Shown: piece after piece, positions 45,642 to 57,537 of the stretch
Position numbering within the stretch: position 1 is the first letter of the stretch
How the letters are laid out: every line of letters begins with the position of its first letter
Assembly (NCBI GenBank): GCA_030760725.1
Contig: JASWHV010000001.1
Coordinates: forward strand, 79,195,683 to 79,259,682
DNA from: Neostapfia colusana
Lineage: Eukaryota; Streptophyta; Magnoliopsida; Poales; Poaceae
Reading direction: 5' to 3'
Length of the DNA stretch: 64,000 nt
Notes under the pieces: generated by a model
Told to the model about the DNA's origin: nothing
Seen by the model: only the letters and a program-made list of their open reading frames with translations
Databases searched by the model: none
Position numbers and translations under genes: made by a program

Positions 45642-47122
45642 TGTTAGCACGGTATTTGGCCAGTCATTTGATTGTATCGTGTGGCCAAATTTGTTGATTA
45701 TTGGTTAATCTGGTCTACTAATCTTTATTTCAAATTGGTTCAGAATGTGCGAAGTTGACACATATGAAGATCCATTCAGCAGCCGTGTACAAGATAGAAG
45801 AGGCGCTAGCATGGAAGCACACATTCACTACCATGAACTCCAAGCCAGAAAGTTGGTATAGAAAAGATCAAGGCGCAGGTGAAAAATAATGCAGCTAAGG
45901 CACATTATAATTATATAGTGATTGTCATCCCTGGCCGGATCATTTTGTTCTATCTTTTGTTGAGGTCACGCATGGCAACCTGGGAAATATATGTGGAAGA
46001 AATATTCAATGCCATTAGAATCAAGCAAAAGTATGGAAGGGAGCCTCTAGGCTGCTGCACATGGAGAATTTTGATTAGGGAGTGATTAGTATCACGGTCC
46101 AAGTATTTTATTCCATATCATGTTGAGGCTACGTATAGCACTATCCTGGTTTCCTCTTACTGTATGATCAGACCAATGCACACTTTATATGCTTAGTGTG
46201 ATGGCCTATTATGGGAATCGACATTTTCATTCACTTATATTTCTCATTTGTATTACTTTTCATCTACTTTTCCTGCAACTTAGTTTATAGTCCATCTTTG
46301 TCGTTTTGCGCTGAAAAACGATCGGCGCTTCACCACGAAAGCGAGGAATTCTTTGCTATTTTGCACGGAAACTAGTCGCTCGTCGTCACGAAAGTAGGAT
46401 AGTTATCGTGCTGTTGTGAGGATCAATTTCACGTGGCAACACAATTGGCGACTCCGCTGGGACGACACGTTGATTCGGCTACGTGCGCCCAAGTTCTTCG
46501 TATTTCCCCTACTTTTTATTCACGTAGAATTTGGCCTTGAAGCCGATTGCGCGTGTTTGTTTTAGCTTTTGATCTTTGTTGGCCTTGTTACTATCAGATC
46601 AGGCTTAAAGCCGATCGTCACAAAAAAAAAGATATAAAAAAAGAAGCTTTCTCTACGGCCATATTGTTTGTTGAACATTGTGCGGCAGTTTACCTTTATC
46701 TTGATCTAAAGATTCCTCTGATATTTTCATAAGTGATGATCGTATCAAGCACAAGAAAGGAATAAAATATACGGCCAGGATATTTTAGTCAAGTTTTGTC
46801 TCCACATCCTGTGCGTGTGGCTAGAATTGGGTACTTTGCTTAGAGTTGATATCTTGGCCAACTTACGTGCGGCAAACTAGCAGTATATTATTTCCTTCCT
46901 TGTATTTTCTTCTCCACGAATTGACAGGAGAATTCGTACCTTCTGCTTGCTTTTGTAATACATAACCAGAGTTCTCATCAGACACTGCAAACTCAGACTT
47001 ATCCTGGCCGGCTGCTACAAACTCTTGTAGTCTACTCGTCCAGGGCAAGCGCAAGTACTTCTACGTCCAGACTTTGACATTGGCAGATCAAGGCAACATC
47101 ATCTCTGCCATGTTAGTAGATC

Positions 47123-49294
47123 ATGTCGGAGATAGACGCGGACGACATCATCGCCGTCACACTTGAAGATCTGTCTGGAGAGGAGCGGCGAGAGCTCGAA
47201 CGGGAACTTGAAGAGGAGAAGATGGTGCGACAAAGACAGAAATTGGCCTGCTACCAGAAGACAAGGAACGGCATCATAAAAAATGTAGCTGCAGCAAGCT
47301 CTTCTCCTGCTCAAAACAGCGAGGTGAGTAAACTTACACCCCCTGAAGATGTTGCTCATTTAATCGACTTGTCCGTAGCTAGTATAATTTGATGCATATG
47401 TCACATATTATTACTGAATCCGTAACTAGTTCTGTTAAGAATCAAATCCAGAATCTTGAGAATAGTTTGCCTTGCCAAGTCCGTTCATTCGTCCAACAAC
47501 TTAATGATGAGCGACGTGGAAACAGGAAATTTTTCTGAGGGATACCGGTTCAGTTGTTTTGCCGAATACCAGGTTTACACCCAATATTACTACTGCCATA
47601 TCATCCTACGTAGCTGTTGATGCTAATCAAAGTGGCTGAATGCCGGTGAAAATTTGGCCAACAAGTTTGCACCTAGCTTTAAACCACCTGCTAGTGATTC
47701 TAACATATTGAATTTGGTTGCACATATTGCAAATAACAATGACCCAAATTTAGGTTTCACTTCCAATGTGCAACAACCCTTTTATCGGACAGTAGCGTAT
47801 AATGCTCTACCATTGTCACCTACCAGTACAGGGGATCCTCATGGGCCAGCACCAGTTTCATATTTTTCTGCACCTTCACATGTAGCGCCGCATACACACG
47901 CTGCAAAAGTTTTGCCGACTGGCTCTGCAAAACCTTCTGAAAATTTTAGACACCAACTTGCTAATATGCTAAGAGAATTTTTAGAGCCGAAAGGCAGAGC
48001 ACGGTCATATCAGAAACCATATCCGGAACACTTCGATTTAATACCATATCCTCATGGGTTTAGAGTTCCAGATTTCGTTAAATTTACAGGGGAGGATGGT
48101 AGGTCAACATTTGATCACATAGGACAATTTTTAGCACAATGCAGTGATGTTGGCACTTTACACGCTTATAAGGTGAAATTATTTCCTTTATCTTTATCTG
48201 GCACTGCATTTACATGGTTTACGTCGCTTCCTGCAAACTCAATTACTACTTGGGCGCATTTGGAACAAAAATTTCATGAATATTTTTATAGTGGCGAGAC
48301 TGAGCTTAGACTGTCGAACTTGACATCGGTCAAGCAAAAACAAAATGAACCTGTTTCTGATTACATTAGGAGGTTTAGGGATGCTAAGGAGGTCAAACAT
48401 CATAGCCAATTTAAAAATAGCAGCACTAAAACCAATGTGATAAATGTTGTGGGATGTGAGAGTGATTCTGATAGTTGTGATGTATGTGTAGCTTAATGGG
48501 TGCAGAAGTCTCGATCGAAACCATTTGCATGTCTTAAATTAAAACCCACACCTACTAAAAAAGAGGAAATTAGATATACCTTTGATATTAGTAAGTGTGA
48601 TAAGGTTTTTGACATGCTGTTACAAAACAAGCTGATTAGGGTCAGAGAAGAGCATGTGATTCCACCTCCTGAAGAATTGGCTAAAAAAAGCTTATTGTAA
48701 ATGGCACAATTCTTATTCACATTCTACTAATGATTGTAACGCGTTCCGTGGTCAGGTACAATCGGCCCTCGGTGATGGACGATTGATATTTGCGGAGGAC
48801 AACAAAATGAAGCTTGATCATGATCCTTTCCCTGTCAACATAATAGATTTTGATAATAAGAAAGTTTTGCGTCGGTCAGGTCAGGCTGAAACAGCAAAAT
48901 GGAAAAATGTTAGTATTGATGATGTTGCTGCTCCAAAGATGATAAAGCCAAAGAATCCAGAAGTGGGAGTATGGAGAGTCAATGAATGCATGAAGCCAAG
49001 ACCGACAGTTAAACAGTTGTTGGACAGATATACTTCTCGCAAGGTCAGCAACATGTTTGACCGGTCTAGAAGCAGCAAACGTCCAATATCTCCTCCTAGG
49101 CATGATTTTGGTGGTCAAAACTGCTGGCAGGAAAACCCACGCCACATGCAACAATATTTTCCGATGGGACAGGTATACCCACAGTTTGCTCTATGGGGGT
49201 TTAATTACTGGACACCGTATCCTATAGGCCCAGCAGTTTTCTGTAATCCTGCATGGTTTCCATCGGAGCATACGTTGGGAGAAACTTCACCCCG
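47123..49294 (+). pseudogene. gag: Element B gag, copy 2
   Basis: Same structure and same disruptions as 31518-33689; the uninterrupted Retrotrans_gag core is 47654-48496. Confidence 0.82.
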
Positions 49295-49795
49295 GACCTC
49301 ACCTCAGCAGGGAGGCTCGGGCCGGAGCAAAGAGCATGTGTGGGCTCCGGAGCGCAAGCACACATGGAGCCCCGGGGCCAAGGACACGTGGCTATGCTAG
49401 CACCCGCCTCAGCAGGAAGGCGGGGCCTAGGCTGTCTTATCCCGTCCACGCGGGGTACCCAGTCTGCAGGGTACCGATAGGTACCCATGTAACTTCTCTG
49501 CCATTTAAATAAATCTTGCCATGTACACCACGCCTTGGTGAGCTGTTCCGAGAAACATGCTTGTTTTCTCTTGCTGGATGAGATTTAACTTCTCTGTATG
49601 AATCAATATTTTCAGAGGTTGGATGTTGCAAGCCACCACACACGATGAAATCATGTTGTCTGGCTTCTCTATCAATTCGAGCCCTCTTGTGTGATGGCCG
49701 ATTATGGGAATCGATATTTTCATTCACTTATATTTCTCATTTGCATTACTTTTCATCTGCTTTTCCTGCAACCTAGTTTGTAGTCCATCTTTGTC

Positions 49796-49942
49796 TGGCG
49801 CAGTGGTAGAGTCTCTCCACTTATGTCCTGGAGGTCCTGGGTTCGAATCAGCCTCCTTGCAAAATAAGCAAGGGGAAGGCTGCCTAGAAATCCCCTTCCC
49901 CAGACCCCACAAAGTGTGGGAGCTTTCAGCATTGGGTATGCC
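49796..49942 (+). mobile_element. Au-like SINE, copy 2
   Basis: Duplicate of 34191-34337, with the CTTTGTC target duplications at 49789-49795 and 49943-49949. It arose by the 15.6-kb duplication, not by transposition. Confidence 0.88.
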
Positions 49943-50314
49943 CTTTGTCGTTTTGCGCTGAAAAACGGTTGGCGCTCCTCCACTAAAGCAAGGAATTCTT
50001 TGCTAGTTTGCGCGGAAACTAGTCGCTCGTCGTCGTGAAAGTACGATAGTTATCATGCTGCTGTGCGGATCAATTTCAAGTGGCAACAGGAGGCTCTTCT
50101 GGGCGCGGTTGTGGCAGTCCGCGTGGTCGCGGCAGCCCAAGTCTTGGCCACAGTACTTCTGGTCCCCCCCCCCCGACGCCCCTCTTGCCAGATCTGTGGC
50201 AAGGAAGGACACAAGGCGATCCGGTGCTGCTACCGGATGGACGAGTTCTACACCAACAATCCACCATCAGAGAACATGGCGACTACCTCCACTTATCGGG
50301 TGGACAAGAACTAG

Positions 50315-52945
50315 TACAGTGACATCGGCGTGACGGATCACATTACAGCTGACCTAGATCGCTTGGTTTGGTGCGAGCAGTACCATGGCGGTGACACGGT
50401 CCTGTTCAATTAATATTGATACTCGCCCTCTTGCTCTAAACAATGTTCTACATGTTTCTGAAATTTTTAAGTCTGTTCATAAACTATCCCGTGATAATGA
50501 CGTTTTCTTTGAATTTCATTCGTGGTATTTCCTTATCAAGGACCGAGCAACACGGTGTCTACTCCTGGAAGGAAAGTGTGAATCTGGCCTCTATACCATC
50601 AAACCATCTGACGTTGAGTTCGTCAAGCAAGTTTTGGTGAGTTACTCGGCATGCTCGTTTCTTCCACCCTTCTACTCAGGTTGTTAGGTCCCTTTTGTGT
50701 CTTTATAATCTTCCGTGTATCAAGGAGTATAGTATGTCGTTAGTTTGTAATGCTTGTCAGTTGGCAAAAAGTCATCAGTTACCGTACACTCAATCGGTTC
50801 ATCGGTCCACTTCACCACTTGAACTTGTTTATTACGATGTTTGGGGACCTGCTCCTATTTATGTTGGTGGTTACAAATATTATATAAGTTTTATTGATGA
50901 CTTCAGCAAATTTACATGGATTTATCTTATGACTGACAGCACTAACGTTCACCGTATCTTTGTGCAGTTTCAAGCTCATGTCGAGCGCCCCCTTGACAAA
51001 AAAAAATGTGTTCAATCCAATTGGGGTGGGGAATACCAAAAATTACACAACATGTTTTTTACGTCGCTTTGTATTGCACACCATGTTTCTTGCCCCCACA
51101 CCCACCAACAAAATGGTACGGCAAAACGAAAGCATCGCCACATTTGTAGAAACGGGTCTTGCGCTCCTAGCTCATGCTTCTATGCCACTCAAATTTTGGG
51201 ATGAAGCCTTCACAACAGCAGTGTATCTCATCAGTCGGATCCCGACCCGGGTCATCGACAATTTGTCTCTTTTAGAACGCCTTTTCAAAATCCCACCCAA
51301 TTATTCTATGTTTAATTTTTTTGCTGTGCATGTTGGCCTAACCTTCGTCCATACAACAAACACAAACTCTCCTTTTACTCCAAGTCTTGTGTTTTTATTG
51401 GCTATAGCTCTCCTCACAAGGGGTACAAATGTCTAGATGTTGATACCTGTCGTGTCTCCATCTCTCGGGATATCATCTTCGATGAAGCAATTTTTCTATT
51501 TTCTAATCCTTCATCTACCATTGGTGCCCATCAATAGGATCCCGACCCGGGTCATCGACAATTTGTCTCTTTTAGAACGCCTTTTCAAAATCCCATCCAA
51601 TTATTCTATGTTTAAAATTTTTTACTGTGCATGTTGGCCTAATCTTCGTCTATACAACAAACATAAACTCTCCTTTCGCTCCAAGCCTTGTGTTTTTATT
51701 GGCTATAGCTCTATTCACAAGGGGTACAAATTTCTAGATGTTGATACCTGTCGTGTCTCCATCTCTCGGGATGTCATCTTCGATGAAGCGATTTTTCTAT
51801 TTTCCAATCCGTCATTTACCATTGGTGCACAACCTCATGGCGATACCAGTTTTAATTTGAACACTAACCCATTGCATGATTTGTTGCCTATTAACTCTGT
51901 TGCTCTAGCACACTGGTGCAGAAAATCCTGCAAGTGACATGCAGACATCTTCTCCTGAGTCTGAGCCAACCACGCAATCATTAGATAATAATTACTCCAG
52001 TGCCTGCCACCTTGGAGTTTCCGCCAGTCCCACCTGATTCGTCGTGTTTAAGGGCCTCGGCGCTGGACTCTGATTTGGTGCCAGTAAACTCACGAATGCA
52101 AAGCACATTGGCGCTGGCCCCATGTGGGTCCCAGCCAATGGCTGCAGCCTGCCGCACCAACATGCATGCAGGCAGCAATTAACGTACATGCAGCTGATTT
52201 GCCTCCTCTGTCTGGTGATTTGGCTGCCGATTCTGGTACCGCTACTGACCAAGCAATTGCACAGGCGCCAACAAATACACAACTCCATTCGGCAGCCAAA
52301 AATCTGTACAGATGGCACGGTTACTTATTCGGCTGCTCAGGTTTCTAAGGCCGAACCATCATCACATGTTGCAGCTTTGGAGCATTCATTTATGGCGTCG
52401 TGTCATGCATGAAGAATTTGAGGCACTTATTAAGAACAAGATGTGGCATCTTATTCCTCCACGTGTCGGTCTAAATGTAATTGAATCTAAATGGGTTTTC
52501 AAACTCAAATATAAGCCAGATGGTCCATTGATCGCTACAAAACCCGTTTGGTTGTCAAAGGGTTCAAGCAACAGTATGGTGTGGACTATGATGATACTTC
52601 AGTCCTATTGTGAAGTCTACCACTATCCGTCTACTGTTATCTCTGGCTATTTCCAAAGGTTGGTGCCTTCGGCAAATTTATATTCAAAATGCCTTTTTAC
52701 ATGGGGTTCTCAATGAGGATGTCTACATGAGACAACCACCGGGTTTCAAGGACTCGAATCACCCTCATTATCTATGCAAGCTTGATAAATCTCTATATGG
52801 ACTTAAACAAGCCCCACGTGCTTGGTTTTCTCAGTTGAGTGGCACACTAAATACAGTTGGGTTTTCAAGCCTCCAAAGCAGATGACTCTTTTTTTATATT
52901 TCATCGAGATGGTATTTAAATGTATATCCTCATATATGTGGACGA

Positions 52946-52978
<33 letters not shown>

Positions 52979-53889
52979 CACTTCCTCTTCATCATCTACA
53001 GATCGGCTTCTTCACCAACTCCAAAATGAGTTTGAGATAAAAGACCTTGGTAAGCTTGCCTATTTTCTTGGCCTTGAAGTTCATCATACATCTACGGTTC
53101 TCACTTTGACCCAACAAAAATGCATCCATGATCTGTTAAGTGCGCACAAATATGGAAAATTCTAAAGGAGTTACAACTCCCATGCTGCCTACTGAGAAAT
53201 TATCCTTGTATGTTGGTGATCCTCTCTCCACCGAAGATACTACGAGATACCGGGGTGTGGTTGGTGCTCTCCAATACCTATCATTCACAAGACCTAATAT
53301 TTCTTTCTCCGTCAATCGGGTCTGTTAGTTTCTTTCTGCGCCTACCACGGTACATTGGGCAGTGGTTAAGCGCATACTACGGTACCTCCGGTCCATATCT
53401 GTTTTTGGCTTATGTTTTGTCAAAACCGGTTCGCCTCTATTAAGTGCTTTTCCTGACGCCGATTGGGGCGGCAATCCGGATGACCGTCGTAGCACGGGTG
53501 GCTTCACCATCTTTTTTGGTGGCAACCTCATTTCCTGGAGTTCTCGGAAGCACCCAGCCGTGTCCCGTTCTAGCATTGAAGCCAAGTACAAGGAAATTGC
53601 TAATACTACAGCTGAGCTTATTTGGATTCAAGTATTGCTTCGTGAACTTGGGGTTCATCAAATATGCCCGCCAACCTTGTGGTGGGATAATCTTGGTGCT
53701 ACCTATCTCGTCACTAATCCTATTTTTCATCGACGTGCAAAACATGTTGAGGTTGATTATCATTTTGTTCGTGAACATGTAACTTCCAAACAACTCGATG
53801 TTTAGATTGTATCTTCCAAGGATCAGCTGGCTGATATTATGACCAAACCATTGCCTGGCCCAACCTTTAGCAAGATTACTAGCAATCTG
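50315..53889 (+). pseudogene. Copia pol, copy 2
   Basis: Same domain order and lesions as copy 1, with the 300-bp internal duplication at 51230-51829. The YVDD box is at 52935-52946, and the Ile tract (52947-52979) has 11 codons instead of 13, the only coding difference seen between the units. RNase H lies at about 53369-53805. Confidence 0.88.
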
Positions 53890-54247
53890 AACATAATTTC
53901 ATACCGTCCAAATTGAGGGGAGTGTTAAATGTAGAATCTTTATACATGGAAAGAGACTATGTGTTGGCGCTGGGGTTGTATCCCGTTAATTATAGTGTGA
54001 CCACTAATGCACGCATGTAATCTGTCTCTCTGTAATCAGCATATATACATGAGTAATACACAGTCCAAGAGGCAGATCATTACGCCATATAATATGCACC
54101 ACACCCATGCAGAGATTATATAAATTGGCGCACACAAATTCAATGATGCATCTTGTTGTATTGTATGATGATTTTGCACGACATCTTATCGTAGCATGTG
54201 GCGAAATGGAACTCTCTTTTTGAGCGGATAAGTGAAGAACCCTGGCT

Positions 54248-55225
54248 CTAGTGGCGGATCCACCGGGGGGCTCGGTGAGCTCGAGCCCCCCCCCCCCCCT
54301 ATCGTTGGATACACCTTGAAGGCTAGGCTTTTCTTTAGTTCTTGTTTCTATTTAATTTGGACATAAACGAGAGACATTGAAAAATTGAAAATTAAGGACA
54401 GCTAAAAAAATGGTCAACAACACCAATTGGATTGGAAATTTTCACACATTGGTTTATTTTAGAAACAAATTGAGTCAATTATCACATGTCATCCAAGTCA
54501 AAAATCTAACAAGAACAATAGTCTATTCTAATACCTTATAGTCTATAAACCTTTATTTCTCAAAGCATGTGTACTCGCAATATCTCCAATGCGGGAGGCA
54601 AGACAACGTGTTACACTGTGCCAACCATCAGTCAAGCAACACAACAACAGGGCACGCTGACAGTGAGCCAGCAAACGACGCATTATCGTGACACTAACTC
54701 CCAGATTTTTTAATTTATCGATTTTAGTCTAAAATAACAATGCTTTTAAATTCTATTATAAAACTATTAATTTAACATGTTGTTTAAAAGAATGTGTTTG
54801 TAAAATTTCCAAGTTTAAGCCACACTAGCAACCTGGCAAAATGATATTCCACCTGTTCTTTTTTATTTAATACTGATCAAGGACTTTTAGCATCATTTTG
54901 AATCACCTGTTTTATTCAAAAGATTAGTTGAAATATGAAAAACATATATCATGTTTCAAATATCTTTAGCAATAAAAAAAATCATAACAAGATATATATG
55001 ATATTTATTAGTTTTGTAAATGAGATAAATGGTCAAACAAAACTTAAAAAATCAATCACGTCAAATATAAGAGAACAAAAAGCATACATAACAGGAGAAC
55101 ATGATAACTCTCCTCCAATTTTAAAAACACGTTATTTGAAAATTGAAAGTTATTAACGTTGTTTATTTTTTTATGTGATGTGCAGTTCAGCCCACCCTAC
55201 AGTTTTAGTCTGGATCCGTCACTGG
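54248..55225. mobile_element. Candidate small TIR DNA transposon, copy 2
   Basis: Copy of 38649-39624. The C run near the left end has 14 C here and 12 in copy 1, the only difference seen. Confidence 0.45.
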
Positions 55226-55355
55226 CTGGATCGTCATGTTTTATTTGCTGCCCACTACTACAACAACTTCATCTCAGGCGTCTCTAAACGTATTATCACA
55301 CCAGTTTTCAAAACTGCCTGGAACAAAGAGCCTATGATAATCAGCAATTTTCACA

Positions 55356-55971
55356 GGCGGAAACTTAAACCGCCTGTGAAAAAAGTTTCATGAATCCGTC
55401 TGTGAAGACTCTTTATAATAGGCGGTTTGTAACGTAAGAGTTTCTGCCTGTGATAACTCTATCATCGCAGGCGGTTCTATACCTACGACTAGCCGCCTAT
55501 GAAGAATGTTTATCATAGGCGGATTGTAACGTAAAGAGTATCCGCCTGTGAAAAATCTTTATCATAGGCGGTTTGTAACGTAAAGAGTATCCGCTTGTGA
55601 TAACTCCATTATCGTAGGCGGTTCTTTACCTACGATTGTTCGCCTATGAAGAATGTTTATCACAGGCGGATTGTAATGTAAAGAGTATTCGCCTGTGAAG
55701 AATCTTTATCATAGGTGGTTTGTAACATAAAGAGTATCCGTCTGTGATAACTCCATTATCGCCGGTAGTTCTTTACATACGACTGTTCGCCTGTGAAGAA
55801 TGTTTATCACAGGCGGATTGTAACGTAAAGAGTATCCACCTGTGATAACTCCAATATCGCAGGCGGTTCTTTACCTACGACTGTCCGCCTGTGAAGAATC
55901 TTTATCACAGGCGGTTTCTTACCTAAGATAAGTCATCTGTGAAATTATATTATCACAGGCGGTTTGTTAGG
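55356..55971. repeat. CACTA subterminal inverted-motif array, copy 2
   Basis: Copy of 39755-40370 with the same approx. 147-bp higher-order period. Confidence 0.9.
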
Positions 55972-56080
55972 TACTACATGCTGTTATTTCTAATTTCCAG
56001 GTCAATTTTATATGCATATTCACACATAGTAGAAACAATATATTCTGACAAGCATCTCAATTCACCAAAAAGTCATCTCA

Positions 56081-57146
56081 TATACATATATGTAAGTACA
56101 ATACATCTCAATTCATAGTTTACAAGTTTTTCCGTAAAAAGTTCTGGCACATCAGCTATTACACCTGCGTCATCGAAGAACAAACTGTCCTTTTTGGAGG
56201 AAAATTTTACGACGCATGAACCGTCAAAGTTCACTCGCAATCTTCTCAGCTCCTTCATTAGGCATATCTCTAGAAACCGGCCATTCTTCGTGTGCTGCAA
56301 TGAAACACATGACAAGGTTTAGAATGTGTTGGTGACAATGATAACATAATAGTATTAAAATATGCTAATTACAATGAAAAGGAAACTCAAAAATAAGGAA
56401 AATACAATATTGATATTAAGGATAACTTACATCCTCACGATTTACTCTATATTCGCAGGTGGTCCGAAGATGCTCACATACATAATACCCACATAAGACG
56501 CTCCTAGAAGGCTGCTCGGGACAAGGATAATATGTTGATATATGCAATGCATCCTTATTAGTAGGTATCTGACCGCCAAGTTTTTTCGCGTAAAATCGCC
56601 AAGCGCTGTCATACAAGGAATGTCATATAAGAGTTGCCAACCTATATATATGTGCGTATATTAAAAGTATCGAATAGTCGTACCTTCTCAAAATGTCAAG
56701 AAAATCTTTGTAAGTATCTTGTGAGTAATCGGCTGAGTCCAAGACCGTTGCCAAATCCTGTGTTGGCTTGATGAAGATCATTATGTAGTATTTACTGCAC
56801 ACGTACAAACACATGTGTTAAGTTAAAAATTAGCAATAATTGCTATTTCCATGGCATGTGTCGAACTTACTCGGAGCCTTTACGAGGTCCTTGCCATCCA
56901 TGACAAATTTGAACATGACATGTCCTATGTAGGCTGCAACCTTTGTCTTTTTATCCCTCTTTTGGCTTGCGATTGATTCTAATTGTTTTTTTTTGTCATG
57001 CGCTTGTACTGTTCTGAATCCCGTTGCACCTGAAAGTTGAAATTCAACTTTGCAATCACTGTAGGGTCAAGGATACCTGTCTTAGAGTTCAACTTTTCAT
57101 TATCCATGTATTGCATCCTATTGACAAAATTCATACATGTATAAAT
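56081..57146 (-). pseudogene. Ulp1-like protease domain in CACTA, copy 2
   Basis: Copy of 40480-41545 with identical predicted segments; the catalytic Cys segment lies at about 56460-56510. Confidence 0.6.
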
Positions 57147-57446
57147 AAGGAATATGTTCATACAAACCATTCAGTGAAAGATCCATTTTTTTAAGAGATA
57201 TGACAATCTGAATAATATGTGCATATAGATTACTGCTATATTTACCAAAACATAATAATGTTACCTATATAAGTTTTAAACTTTTTGTTCCATCTGGTAT
57301 ATATTAATTTTTGAAGAATATAGAAAAAAGAACCATCGAGTTTGGACTTAATTTGTAGAATATATACATGTTTGAGTATTTACATTGGAATCTAAATAAA
57401 AAATGAAGCAAAGGAAGAAGAAACTGAAGAGCAGACATATGAAGAG
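57123..57446. repeat. About 300-bp CACTA direct repeat, copy 2
   Basis: Copy of 41522-41845, and a diverged direct repeat of 60568-60850 across the LINE insertion. Confidence 0.88.
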
Positions 57447-57537
57447 GCAATTATCGCAGGCGGTTTTTAATATAGAACCGCCTGTGAAAAAAAGTTTACT
57501 AAGTCTAGGATTAATTAATATTCTTGATCAAAGTAAG

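Larger units (their letters stand above)
45642..50088 (+). mobile_element. Element B (gag-only Tat element), copy 2
   Basis: Identical to 30037-34483: 5' LTR 45642-46441, primer site 46446-46463, gag pseudogene 47123-49294, reverse-oriented foreign block 49295-49688, partial 3' LTR 49689-50088. Confidence 0.88.
44715..54094 (+). mobile_element. Copia retrotransposon with nested element B, copy 2
   Basis: This copy is identical to 29110-38495 apart from the shorter ATT tract. 5' LTR 44715-44890, primer site 44891-44903, gag 44919-45641 and 50089-50314, pol 50315-53889, 3' LTR 53923-54094. The same inactivating changes are present: Asn at 51019-51021 and Lys at 51124-51126 in integrase. Confidence 0.9.
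55253..57537 (-). mobile_element. CACTA transposon fragment, copy 2 (contiguous with 60201-64000)
   Basis: Copy of 39652-41936. Here the sequence runs into the intact LINE, and the LINE's target duplication (57524-57537 and 60201-60214) shows that CACTA sequence continues after it. The left terminus CACTACTACAACAAC is at 55253. Confidence 0.7.
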